DNA of 64,000 nucleotides, from NCBI GenBank assembly GCA_902386555.1, contig CABMJJ010000009.1:213680-277679 (forward strand), written 5' to 3'. This DNA is from Candidatus Bilamarchaeum dharawalense. Its GTDB lineage: Archaea > Micrarchaeota > Micrarchaeia > Anstonellales > Bilamarchaeaceae. Within the stretch, counting starts at the first letter, position 1; each line of letters begins with the position of its first letter. The notes under the pieces were generated by a model, which was given only the letters and a program-made list of their open reading frames with translations, made no database searches and was not told the origin of the DNA. Below, in pieces: positions 17,563 through 26,651 of this stretch. Position numbers and translations under genes: made by a program.

Positions 17563-20500
17563 ATGGTCGATTACCTTAGCACATTGCGGGACGAACTTCA
17601 GCGTGCCTATGCAGCAGCCAGCGAAGCTCGCAGACAAGGTTTTGATCCATCTGACGACATAGAAGTAAAAATAGCCAAAGACGTGGCAGCCAGAGTGGAA
17701 GGTATTGTTGGCCCACCGGGAGTTGCAGAGATTATCCGAGCATTGGAAGCAGGAGGAATGCCACGGGAAGATATTGCATTTGAAGTTGCACGGAAAATTG
17801 CTGCCGGAGAAATCATCAAGGCCAGTAAAGAAAAAATGATAGAACAGGCAGTGCGAACTGGATTGGGAATCTTAACCGAAGGAGTACTTGTGGCACCAAC
17901 AGAGGGAATTTCTAAAGTAAAAATAAACACCAATCCAGACGGAAGCGATTATGTTGCGGTCTATTATGCTGGACCAATACGAAGTGCCGGTGGAACTGCA
18001 GCTGCACTTAGTCTTGTTTTGGCAGATATTGCCAGAAAAGTCTGTGGTGTAGGGGACTATCGAGCAACGGATTCCCAGATTATGAGATTTATAGAAGAAG
18101 TCACCACCTACGAGACACGCTGTGTTCACCTTCAATATTTACCTCCTGAGGATGATATTAGGGTTATTGCAGGAAGTTGTCCGATTTGCATCAATGGCGA
18201 TCCAACCGAGGATATAGAAGTTTCAGCATACCGGGGGGTCCCAGGCATTGAAACAGATCGAGTGCGAGGGGGAGTTCCGCTGGTTATGTGCGAGGGTGTG
18301 GCAGCAAAAGCAGCCAAACTTTTCAAATATACCAAAAGGCTAAAACTTGGATGGGACTGGTTGGAAAAAATAATCAAGATCAAAAAGAAACAGGATAAGA
18401 TCGAGATAAAACCAGACTGGACCTATATGGAAGGCTTGGTAGCCGGAAGGCCAGTTTTTAGTCACCCATCGGCAAAGGGTGGGTTCAGACTTAGATATGG
18501 TAGAAGTAAAACAAATGGTCTTATGGGAAAGAATGTTCATCCTGCGACCATGATAATTTTGAGTAATTTTCTGGCCTATGGAACGCACATGAAAATCGAA
18601 CGGCCAGGGAAAGGATGTGTTGTTGCTGCCCATGAGGGATTAGAACCACCAGTGGTAAAATTGAAAAACGGCAGTGTAATCAAAATTAAAACGATAGAGG
18701 AAGCCTATGCCTACACTGAAGAAGTAGAGGAGATTTTATTTCTCGGGGATATGCTTTGCACCTATGGAGATTTTCTTAAATCAAACCATCCCCTGCTGGC
18801 TTCTGGCTATTGTGAAGAATGGTGGCATAAGGAAGTGGAAGCAAAGGGGGTACAGGTACCGGAAAATTTAGACGCTCAAACTGCATTTCATTTTTCCAAG
18901 GTGCATGGCCTTCCCCTTCACCCAAAATTCACCTACCCCTGGCACGATATAAGTTCAGAACAGCTAAATGCGCTTGTCCAGTGGCTCAAGAAAAGTCAGT
19001 TGGAGATGGATGGTACTACACTCAAGGCACTTGTGATTCAGGGCACTGGAGCAAAAAGAGTGCTTGAAGAACTTTTAATTGAACATAGATTAGGAGACGA
19101 AAAAGTAATTGTTGGGGGAGAAGACGGATATGCTTTGCTTTCCTCTCTTGGAGCCATTACACCAGACTGGAAGGTGGATTTCACAAATTTTGATAACAGA
19201 TGGAATGCGACAATTGTACCATTGGAACTTGTCAATGAACTTGCAGGAATAAAGATCAAAGCAAAGGCACCAACCTATATTGGTGCCAGAATGGGCAGAC
19301 CAGAGAAGGCCAAGGAAAGAAAGATGGATGGAAGTCCGCATGTTCTTTTTCCCACTGGCTCGTTCAAAAATCGAAGTTTAAGCAAACAGTACAGACTTCT
19401 GAAAAGCCGGGAAGGAGAAAAAACAATAAACCTGGAAATTGTTAGATTCCGCTGCAGCAAATGCAGAAAGCTTGGATTTTACAGAAAATGCGATGTTTGC
19501 GGTGAGAGAGCAAATGAAGAAAGAATCTGCCAACAATGTGGACGAGTGGTGGAAACAGAAATGCATTGTGACCGAGACACTCTGGTCTATGATCGCAGGC
19601 CAGTGGATTTAATCGAACTTTTTGAAAATGTGAAAAGTGATGTTGGTACGCCATCGGATGATATCAAAGGAGTGAAAGGACTTTCAAATGCAATGAGAAT
19701 TCCAGAAAGATTGGAAAAGGGGTTCCTAAGAGCAAAACATGACGTCTACGTATTTAGAGACGGAACTTCGCGATTTGATGCCACAGATGTCCCACTCACC
19801 CATTTTACACCAAAGGAAGTTGGATTGCCTTTGGAAAGAGCACTTGAACTTGGCTATGAAAAGGACTATTTGGATAACAAGCTGGAAAGAGAGGACCAGC
19901 TAATTCCGCTTCTTCATCAGGATATAATTCTAGCAGATTCTGGAGCAGAGTACTTTATGAGGGTAGCTAATTTTATCGACGATATGTTGGTTAATCTCTA
20001 TGGTCAGAAACCATTTTATAATATTAAAACCAGGGAGGATCTGATTGGCCACATGGCAGTGGGGTTGTCACCACACACCAGCGCAGGAGTTCTGTGCAGG
20101 ATAGTTGGCTTTACCAAGGCAAATGTGGGCTATGGTCACCCCTATTTCCATACTGCTAAGAGAAGAAACTGTGATGGCGACGAAGATTGTGTTATGCTTC
20201 TCATGGATGCACTTCTCAACTTTTCAAGAAAATATTTAAGCGAAAATAGAGGCGGAACCATGGATGCCCCTCTTGTTCTTTCAATTGAAATAAATCCAAA
20301 GGAAGTGGATGATGAAGCCCATAACATTGAATTTGTTTCACACTACCCACTTGAGTTCTATGAAGCGGCTGAGAAGAACACACCACCGGGAGAGGTAAAA
20401 ATAAAGACCGTGAAGGATGTTCTTGGAAGTCCAGAACAATATGAGCTACCAATAACACATCCAGGTGGAACTCTTGATGTTGGCAATAATAGAACAGCCT

Positions 20501-20913
20501 ATGTTACCCTGGAATCCATCCCAGATAAAATAGATATTCAATTCAGACTTCAGGGAAGATTACGACCAGTTGATAGTAAGGACGCTGCCGAGAGGCTTAT
20601 ACTCAGTCATTTCATACCAGATCTCTATGGAAACCTACGTTCCTATTCACGCCAAACCTTCAGATGTGTTTCCTGCAATTCCATATTTCGTCGCGTTCCC
20701 TTGGCTGGAAAATGCAACCGATGTGGTGGCAATCTTCTTTTGACAATAAACAAAGGGGGAATTGAGAAATATCTGCAGATATCACGAGACATTGTGGATA
20801 AATATGACCTTCCAGTTTACCTTAAGCAGCGCCTTGAACTGGTGGAAAGAGAGATCAGAAGTATTTTTGAGGACGACAAGATCAAGCAGATGGGATTGTC
20901 TGACTTCCTATAG
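17563..20913 (+). CDS. polC: DNA polymerase II (PolD) large subunit DP2
   Basis: 1116 aa, no intein evident; GPIRSAGGTAAALS, SPHTSAGVLCRIVGFT, NCDGDEDCVMLLMD, zinc-binding CRKLGFYRKCDVCGE. Confidence 0.95.
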   Translation: MVDYLSTLRDELQRAYAAASEARRQGFDPSDDIEVKIAKDVAARVEGIVGPPGVAEIIRALEAGGMPREDIAFEVARKIAAGEIIKASKEKMIEQAVRTGLGILTEGVLVAPTEGISKVKINTNPDGSDYVAVYYAGPIRSAGGTAAALSLVLADIARKVCGVGDYRATDSQIMRFIEEVTTYETRCVHLQYLPPEDDIRVIAGSCPICINGDPTEDIEVSAYRGVPGIETDRVRGGVPLVMCEGVAAKAAKLFKYTKRLKLGWDWLEKIIKIKKKQDKIEIKPDWTYMEGLVAGRPVFSHPSAKGGFRLRYGRSKTNGLMGKNVHPATMIILSNFLAYGTHMKIERPGKGCVVAAHEGLEPPVVKLKNGSVIKIKTIEEAYAYTEEVEEILFLGDMLCTYGDFLKSNHPLLASGYCEEWWHKEVEAKGVQVPENLDAQTAFHFSKVHGLPLHPKFTYPWHDISSEQLNALVQWLKKSQLEMDGTTLKALVIQGTGAKRVLEELLIEHRLGDEKVIVGGEDGYALLSSLGAITPDWKVDFTNFDNRWNATIVPLELVNELAGIKIKAKAPTYIGARMGRPEKAKERKMDGSPHVLFPTGSFKNRSLSKQYRLLKSREGEKTINLEIVRFRCSKCRKLGFYRKCDVCGERANEERICQQCGRVVETEMHCDRDTLVYDRRPVDLIELFENVKSDVGTPSDDIKGVKGLSNAMRIPERLEKGFLRAKHDVYVFRDGTSRFDATDVPLTHFTPKEVGLPLERALELGYEKDYLDNKLEREDQLIPLLHQDIILADSGAEYFMRVANFIDDMLVNLYGQKPFYNIKTREDLIGHMAVGLSPHTSAGVLCRIVGFTKANVGYGHPYFHTAKRRNCDGDEDCVMLLMDALLNFSRKYLSENRGGTMDAPLVLSIEINPKEVDDEAHNIEFVSHYPLEFYEAAEKNTPPGEVKIKTVKDVLGSPEQYELPITHPGGTLDVGNNRTAYVTLESIPDKIDIQFRLQGRLRPVDSKDAAERLILSHFIPDLYGNLRSYSRQTFRCVSCNSIFRRVPLAGKCNRCGGNLLLTINKGGIEKYLQISRDIVDKYDLPVYLKQRLELVEREIRSIFEDDKIKQMGLSDFL

Positions 20914-20935
20914 AAATATAATTATTGCACCTGAT

Positions 20936-21394
20936 GTGTTTCCAGGTGATAATGTGGATTTTGGTAAGTGCATAAAAGCTGCTATTTTACCTACTTTAGC
21001 GATTATTGTTTTAGGTATTATTGCAGTTGTAATCGGAGCCATCCCTTTCTTGAGTCTTGTGCTATGCTGTGTTGGCTGGCCGATGGGATTGATAACTCTT
21101 GCTCTTCTTACATGGGCAGGGTTTAATGCAGGAAAAGAAGGCCAGGGCATGGGTGGCGGTGCAGTAGCAGGATTGGGTGCTGGTTTACTCAGCTCGATTG
21201 TTATTGCCATATTAAACTTCATAGTATCCCTATTGGGATTTGCAGTTGGAACTGCAATGGGCAATGACCTGGTAAGTGGTCTCATAAACGGTCCTGCAGG
21301 AGCAATAGTACTACAAGCGCTTGGAATTATATTCTGGGCAGTCTGTGGGCTTGTTCTTGGTGTAGTTGGTGCACTTGTTGCAGGCAATAAATAA
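20936..21394 (+). CDS. Small Gly/Ala-rich membrane protein
   Basis: ORF-track start (20762) lies inside polC; GTG at 20936 is a plausible start; hydrophobic, Gly-rich. Confidence 0.5.
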   Translation: MFPGDNVDFGKCIKAAILPTLAIIVLGIIAVVIGAIPFLSLVLCCVGWPMGLITLALLTWAGFNAGKEGQGMGGGAVAGLGAGLLSSIVIAILNFIVSLLGFAVGTAMGNDLVSGLINGPAGAIVLQALGIIFWAVCGLVLGVVGALVAGNK

Positions 21395-21404
21395 ATTATT
21401 TTTT

Positions 21405-21782
21405 TTATTTTATTATTATCTTATCAGCAAAACTACTGATTATTGGTAATCTGAACCTTGATCCATTATAGGCTTTCCATGCAAAGAAAAGACGCAAAAC
21501 AAACATGACCAATGAGAATGCCATAACAACGATCCAGACAATCCAAAATGAAGCAAAAAATCCAAGAAAATTTGCACCTCCTATGACGAATACCAGGGCA
21601 AAGGCAGCGATGGCAATAAAGGAAGAAACAAACATAACAAAGATATCAAACAAAATGGCCTGGGCGGTATGATATTTTACGTATTGATCATCTTTTTTTA
21701 CAATAAACAGGATTAACGCGATCATGATGCCGAAAATGTAACCAATTGCTCCGAAAATATAACTATCCCGGTCTTCAACCAT
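21405..21782 (-). CDS. DUF4870-like membrane protein
   Basis: Starts MVEDRDSYIFGAIGYIFG; VKYHTAQAILFDI motif; paralogous to next ORF. Confidence 0.6.
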   Translation of the reverse strand: MVEDRDSYIFGAIGYIFGIMIALILFIVKKDDQYVKYHTAQAILFDIFVMFVSSFIAIAAFALVFVIGGANFLGFFASFWIVWIVVMAFSLVMFVLRLFFAWKAYNGSRFRLPIISSFADKIIIK

Positions 21783-21831
21783 GAATAGAAATAGGGATGA
21801 GACTTTAAAAATTAATAATAAAAATAAAAAA

Positions 21832-22272
21832 TTATTTGTTTGCCTGTTTCTCTGCAAAGTCACCTATTAGTGGGAGTTTCATTTTTTCTCCTTGATAGGT
21901 TTTGTATGCAACAAACAGCATTGCCAAGAATACTAGTAACACCAAAGGCAATAACAGACAGCTCAATATGGCTCCGATGCCTCCAGTAACCAAACTAATA
22001 ATCATGACTACAATCCAAGCTCCGAAGAATACCACAAACAATAGGATATCAAGAATCAAACCCTGCCAAGCATGGAATGCCAATGTCTTATTCTGTTTCT
22101 TTTCAGTTAATAGGATGAAAAGAGGAACGAATAGGCTCAAACCAAACAAACCAACGTAACAGAGTGCACCGAATAAATTATCCTCGTTACCTGAAGTAGG
22201 TTTTGGTGCTTCTTTTGGTGTCTCTACTGGTTTTGGTGCCTCAACTGGTTCTGTAGTTTTTTTTCCCGCCAT
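21832..22272 (-). CDS. DUF4870-like membrane protein with Pro/Lys/Glu-rich N-terminal tail
   Basis: EAPKPVETPKEAPKP tail; LAFHAWQGLILDI motif. Confidence 0.6.
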   Translation of the reverse strand: MAGKKTTEPVEAPKPVETPKEAPKPTSGNEDNLFGALCYVGLFGLSLFVPLFILLTEKKQNKTLAFHAWQGLILDILLFVVFFGAWIVVMIISLVTGGIGAILSCLLLPLVLLVFLAMLFVAYKTYQGEKMKLPLIGDFAEKQANK

Positions 22273-22365
22273 TTTTTTACCTCCTAGCTCCGACACATGC
22301 CGAAGTATTGTAAATCATACTCACATACTATGTTTATAAATATTTTTCGGGACGAAATTCGTCTA

Positions 22366-23817
22366 ATGCAATTTCTGGATTCCCTAACTAAGGAGATAAA
22401 GACGTTTTTACCTGTTCAAAATAGAGTGGTGATGTACGTTTGCGGTCTCACTCCCTATGATAGTGCCCACATAGGACATGCAAGAACCTATGTCTCATTT
22501 GATGTGATAAAAAGATATCTGATAAAAAAAGGCTACTCCGTATTCCACATCCAAAATATTACAGACGTGGATGATAAGATAATAAAAAGATGTAAAGAAA
22601 CTGGTGCGAATCCAAAAAACCTCACTGAACAAAATCACAATGAGGCCCTTGAATTATTTGGACAGCTGCATATCCTACCCGCAGATGTTTACCCGAAAGT
22701 TACCGAACATATTCCCCAGATCATAGATCTCATAAAATTGATTATGGATAACGGAAATGCCTATGAAACTGAAACTGGGGTATATTTTGATGTATCCTCC
22801 TTTGGTGGATATGGAAAGCTCTCAGGCCAGGATATGGAAGAAATAGAGGCAGGTTCAAGAAAAGAAGTGGACGAGAGTAAGAATGACCCTGCGGATTTTG
22901 CTTTGTGGAAAAAAACCAAGAATGAAATAATCGAATTTGACAGCCCCTGGGGACGGGGAAGACCAGGATGGCACATTGAATGCTCTGCGATGGTGAGAAC
23001 GCATGCAAAGCAAACATTGGACATTCATGGTGGTGCACGAGATTTGATTTTCCCCCATCACGAAAATGAAATTGCCCAGAGTGAGGCAGGAACAAAAAAG
23101 AAATTCTGCAATTGCTGGATGCATACCGGGTTCCTAACAGTAAATGGAGAAAAGATGAGTAAATCCTTGGGTAATTTCATAACATTAAGGCAGGCACTTT
23201 CTAATTCCACTCCGAATGCCCTTAGACTCTTTTATTTGCAAGCCCATTATCGCAGTCCGCTGGATTATGATGAAGACAATTTACAGGCAACTGAGGAGAG
23301 TGTGGAGAGGATATTCAATACCCTAGGGCTCCTTAATGAGACTCTTGCAAACGCCGGATCCCATGTGGATCAGGACTTTAGAGAAAAAACAAACTCGCTG
23401 GTAGCGACATTTTACAAGAACATGGAAAATGATTGTAACACCCCAGAAGCATTGTCTTCGCTGTTCAGCCTTCTTCGTATGATCAATGGTCATCTGGCCA
23501 GTGGAAAGGTAGATCATGCACAACTCAGGATTGTAAAAAACGCCCTTCAAGACATGCTGTGGATACTAGGTCTTGAAGAGAAAAGGAAGGGACTGGAGGA
23601 GAAGAAAGAGGACATACTTGCACTGGCGATTAAACTAGGAGCACCAAAACCAGAAACACCGGAACAGGCACTTGAATTTTTAATAAAATTAAGAGAGGAT
23701 TCCAGGGCTGCGAAGGATTATAAAAAATCCGATGAAATAAGGGACAAACTCAAGGCAATTGGAATTATTTTAGAAGATAAAACAGGTACCAGCGGCTCCA
23801 GATGGAAAATTATCTAA
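22366..23817 (+). CDS. cysS: Cysteinyl-tRNA synthetase
   Basis: MYVCGLTPYDSAHIGHARTYVSFD; GWHIECSAM; KMSKSLGNF. Confidence 0.95.
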   Translation: MQFLDSLTKEIKTFLPVQNRVVMYVCGLTPYDSAHIGHARTYVSFDVIKRYLIKKGYSVFHIQNITDVDDKIIKRCKETGANPKNLTEQNHNEALELFGQLHILPADVYPKVTEHIPQIIDLIKLIMDNGNAYETETGVYFDVSSFGGYGKLSGQDMEEIEAGSRKEVDESKNDPADFALWKKTKNEIIEFDSPWGRGRPGWHIECSAMVRTHAKQTLDIHGGARDLIFPHHENEIAQSEAGTKKKFCNCWMHTGFLTVNGEKMSKSLGNFITLRQALSNSTPNALRLFYLQAHYRSPLDYDEDNLQATEESVERIFNTLGLLNETLANAGSHVDQDFREKTNSLVATFYKNMENDCNTPEALSSLFSLLRMINGHLASGKVDHAQLRIVKNALQDMLWILGLEEKRKGLEEKKEDILALAIKLGAPKPETPEQALEFLIKLREDSRAAKDYKKSDEIRDKLKAIGIILEDKTGTSGSRWKII

Positions 23818-24676
23818 CTGGTTTGTAACTTTGAAACGGGGTTTTTCCCATGTGTGATTTAATGAAATTACTAGTGTGAAAAGCAAGATATTTTCTATAC
23901 CCCCATTTTTTCACCCGCCGCATGGACATAAAACAAACCGCATTAGGACGGTAGACCACCCGGCCAACAAGCATCAGTCTTTTCATCAGGTCAGTATCTT
24001 CACCAGTAATCAGAGAAGTATTGAAACCACCTATTCTGTCAAATACATCCTTTCGTACAGCCATGTTTCCAGCTGCGGCAAATGGAGTCTTAACTAAATA
24101 GGAAAAAGATGCAACTGGATGGAGAACTGCGTCGGCAAAAAACTTTTCTATGGTATTACCATCAGCAGGTGCGAGTTTTCCGCAGGTTGCAACAACATCT
24201 TTTCTAAGGGACTTCATGATAATTTTTAGCCATTTTGGAGTGCGGGTAGGGTGATTTTGCAGAGATTTTGTTATTTCTTTCAACCATTTTGGAGATGATC
24301 TGGGATCTTTTTTCAATGTTTTGGTAATTGCCTTCAACCATTTCAAAGAAGAAGTATTTTTATCACAGGACAGGAGTGGATCGGTTATCTCATCCAACCA
24401 GTTGGGGGGGTAGATTGTATCTGCATCACAGGAAACGATTATTTTTCCTTTTGCATATTTTGCTGCAGCCTGCCTGCCCAGGGCAATGATTCCAGGCTCA
24501 ACGGTTACAACTCTGCAGCCATATTCTTTTGCTATGTCCACAGTTTTATCTGAACTTTCCCCATCACCGATGATTATTTCAAATTTTTTACTGGTATTTT
24601 GATTTACTAGGGATTCGAGAGTAGGTCTAAGAAATTTTTCTTCGTTTAAAGTTGCCAGGATTATGGAAACATCCAT
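23810..24676 (-). CDS. Family 2 glycosyltransferase with internal repeat insertion
   Basis: SIILATLNEEKFLRPTLESL; IIGDGESSDKTVDIA; SCDADTIYP; GEDTDLMKRL. Confidence 0.88.
   Translation of the reverse strand: MDVSIILATLNEEKFLRPTLESLVNQNTSKKFEIIIGDGESSDKTVDIAKEYGCRVVTVEPGIIALGRQAAAKYAKGKIIVSCDADTIYPPNWLDEITDPLLSCDKNTSSLKWLKAITKTLKKDPRSSPKWLKEITKSLQNHPTRTPKWLKIIMKSLRKDVVATCGKLAPADGNTIEKFFADAVLHPVASFSYLVKTPFAAAGNMAVRKDVFDRIGGFNTSLITGEDTDLMKRLMLVGRVVYRPNAVCFMSMRRVKKWGYRKYLAFHTSNFIKSHMGKTPFQSYKPVR
24228..24410 (-). repeat. Coding tandem repeat (3 copies of 54 bp plus the ancestral PPNWLDEIT segment) inside the glycosyltransferase
   Basis: cattttggag/catttcaaag start points at 24231, 24285 and 24339 (54-bp period). 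Confidence 0.85.
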
Positions 24677-24750
24677 GAATAGATGAACCCCATATTGTTT
24701 AAATTACCTTGCTTAGGCTGGCTGAAGAGAAGTGGTGCACGCGCCGAAAA

Positions 24751-25080
24751 TTACACTTTGAATTGACCAAGTTGGGTAGACAGAAGCTGACATTGCTCTT
24801 TTAATTTATTCAGTTCGTCAATGCTGAAGGTAGATCGTTGTGCTTCACGGATCTGACTTATCCTCGATTCCCAGAGCTTGAAACTAAAATTGCTTTTTGT
24901 GGTGTTGATACGTCTTGCTTGTTGCATAAGGATTAGACAATCAAAGTCAATTTTTTTTCTCAGGGTATCAATCATTGTGTCTATTGGCACGGCATCTTGA
25001 ACATCCGGAACCGCAAACCGGTCTGTTTTTCCTGCCATACTGGCTACTGGGTAAAGCATGCTTATATATTTTCTGTTCAT
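24751..25080 (-). CDS. Hypothetical protein
   Basis: 109 aa ORF with few competing frames. Confidence 0.5.
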   Translation of the reverse strand: MNRKYISMLYPVASMAGKTDRFAVPDVQDAVPIDTMIDTLRKKIDFDCLILMQQARRINTTKSNFSFKLWESRISQIREAQRSTFSIDELNKLKEQCQLLSTQLGQFKV

Positions 25081-25186
25081 GATTTTTTAGAAGTAATTTT
25101 TCAAAAAAGAGAGAAAAAAATGTTACAAAAAGTTGTTTTTGTGATGGAAAAATGTCGAGGTAAAAACAATCATTTATAATAACGTA

Positions 25187-25384
25187 ATGCGTAATGAAAA
25201 AGGGATGACCATGTCCGATGAGAGAGTAACGTTTCCAGCAGTTGAGGCCAATGTTCCAGTCGCTGCAGCTCTTTCAGAAGCTCAAAAAATTAAGAAAGGT
25301 ATTTGCCCTTCTTGTGATGGCAATCTAGTTTTTCAAGAAGGATGTAAAGTTTGCTATTCCTGCGGCTGGGGCGGCTGCGAATAG
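25187..25384 (+). CDS. Small zinc-ribbon protein resembling the C-terminal ribbon of class II ribonucleotide reductase
   Basis: CPSCDGNLVFQEGCKVCYSCGWGGCE; TATA-like TTTATAAT upstream. Confidence 0.6.
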   Translation: MRNEKGMTMSDERVTFPAVEANVPVAAALSEAQKIKKGICPSCDGNLVFQEGCKVCYSCGWGGCE

Positions 25385-25508
25385 TCTTTGATTTTCCATA
25401 AAAGATATTGTCTTGACCTAATGGATTGGAATTCCAAGAAATTGACTAATTTTTAAAAGGAATGCTATCCTATTTATGCTGCTTGTATGTGATTAGTAGT
25501 TCTCAAAT

Positions 25509-25580
25509 GGGCTCGTAGCTCAGCAGCAGAGCATTCGCCTTGCACGCGAGAGGCCGGGGGTGCGAGTCCCCCCGAGTCCA
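25509..25580 (+). tRNA. tRNA-Ala(UGC)
   Basis: GGGCTCG/CGAGTCC with G3:U70; TTCGC CTTGCAC GCGAG; T-loop TGCGAGT; D-loop AGCAGCA. Confidence 0.9.
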
Positions 25581-25609
25581 TTTTATATCTATCCATCTAA
25601 TTCTAACTT

Positions 25610-25691
25610 GCGGTCGTGATGAGAAGAGGTATTTCTGATAATGGCAAACTTTGTTTGCTAGAACCTGATGATAACGTCATGTCTGAACCGC
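25610..25691 (+). ncRNA. C/D box sRNA
   Basis: GCGGT [C]GTGATGA (C, 25616-25622) GAAGAGGTATTT CTGA (D', 25635-25638) ... TGATGA (C', 25666-25671) TAACGTCATGT CTGA (D, 25683-25686) ACCGC; terminal stem GCGGT/ACCGC. Confidence 0.75.
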
Positions 25692-25743
25692 TTTTATGAA
25701 TGAAAATCGCCATAAAATTTGAAGGGGTTTCGGGGAATAAAAA

Positions 25744-26268
25744 ATGGATAGGAAAATAGAAGGCGCTGCGCAAATCGCATTTGCAATTATAGTAGTTGCA
25801 GCAGTACTTTATTTTTCAAATGATATTGAAAAACTCCAGACCTATGGCTATCTCGGTGCTTTTCTAATATCCATGCTAAGTTCTGCAACTCTGTTCTTTC
25901 CAGCACCAGGTTGGGCGGCAGTTATTGCCATGAGCAGCATTCTGGATCCAGTATATTTGGGTATAGCCGCAGGATTGGGAAGTGCCATAGGCGAGCTTAC
26001 CGGCTATGTTGCAGGTGATGGCGCACGAGACATACTTAACAAAAACATTAGGGAGAGTAAAAAGATAGAAGAATTCGTAAAAAAATATGATCTGGCAGCC
26101 ATTTTCTTTTTTGCATTCATACCAAACCCACTTTTTGATATAGCCGGTATTGTGGCAGGTGGTTTGAAAATACCATGGTGGCGCTATCTAATTGCCTGCG
26201 CAGCTGGGCGTGTATTAAGATATACTCTGCTAGCCGCGGTGGGTAATTTCGCACTTGCTGCCATCTAA
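25744..26268 (+). CDS. VTT-domain/DedA-like membrane protein
   Basis: SSATLFFPAPGWA...GLGSAIGELTGYVAGDGARDIL...FFFAFIPNPLFDIAGIVAGGL. Confidence 0.75.
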   Translation: MDRKIEGAAQIAFAIIVVAAVLYFSNDIEKLQTYGYLGAFLISMLSSATLFFPAPGWAAVIAMSSILDPVYLGIAAGLGSAIGELTGYVAGDGARDILNKNIRESKKIEEFVKKYDLAAIFFFAFIPNPLFDIAGIVAGGLKIPWWRYLIACAAGRVLRYTLLAAVGNFALAAI

Positions 26269-26339
26269 TTACAGACAAGCTCACGTGGAGTATCGTCATT
26301 GAGAACAAGTACTAATTCCAAATCTAATTCATCTCTCAT
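26265..26339 (-). CDS. Putative 24-aa microprotein MRDELDLELVLVLNDDTPRELVCN
   Basis: Not in the ORF track (too short). ATG at 26339, strong SD GGAGGTGGG (26344-26352), TATA-like TTTAAATA (26380-26387) at the expected distance. Confidence 0.4.
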   Translation of the reverse strand: MRDELDLELVLVLNDDTPRELVCN

Positions 26340-26475
26340 TTAACCCACCTCCATATGTTATAATATATGGTAAAAAGAGTATTTAAACATATGTATCAAT
26401 AAATTTGAGAGACTAGAAAATAACGGTTGGTTTGAACGACTATCGTTCAAAGTCCGCAATTTACAAAATAAAAAT

Positions 26476-26591
26476 AGCGGGGGGTAGATTTGAACTACCG
26501 GTCCCTGGGTTATGAGCTTCACCCCTGACATTCTTTAAAAAAATTCGGAATGCCAAGTCCAGTGGGAACTCCAAGCTTCCCTACCCCGCTT
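26476..26591 (-). tRNA. Initiator tRNA-Met(CAU) with 41-nt noncanonical intron at 30/31 (26519..26559)
   Basis: AGCGGGG/CCCCGCT; after removing the intron the anticodon arm is CTGGG CTCATAA CCCAG with the initiator GGG:CCC signature; BHB CACT[GG^A]...GGTG[AA^G]. Confidence 0.9.
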
Positions 26592-26651
26592 TTACTTGGA
26601 GAGTACTAACCCAGTACAGGATAGATGATAGAGAGGTAGCTTATATAAAAG

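Noticed and set aside
17338-17637. 99-aa minus-strand ORF
   Set aside because: Overlaps the tRNA-Met gene and the polC start; explained by those features.
17563-20913. Intein in DP2
   Set aside because: Inteins are common in archaeal PolD DP2, but the length (1116 aa) and continuity of conserved motifs indicate none here.
20908-21387. 159-aa minus-strand ORF
   Set aside because: Antisense to the hydrophobic small membrane protein; Pro/Ala/Thr-rich artefact.
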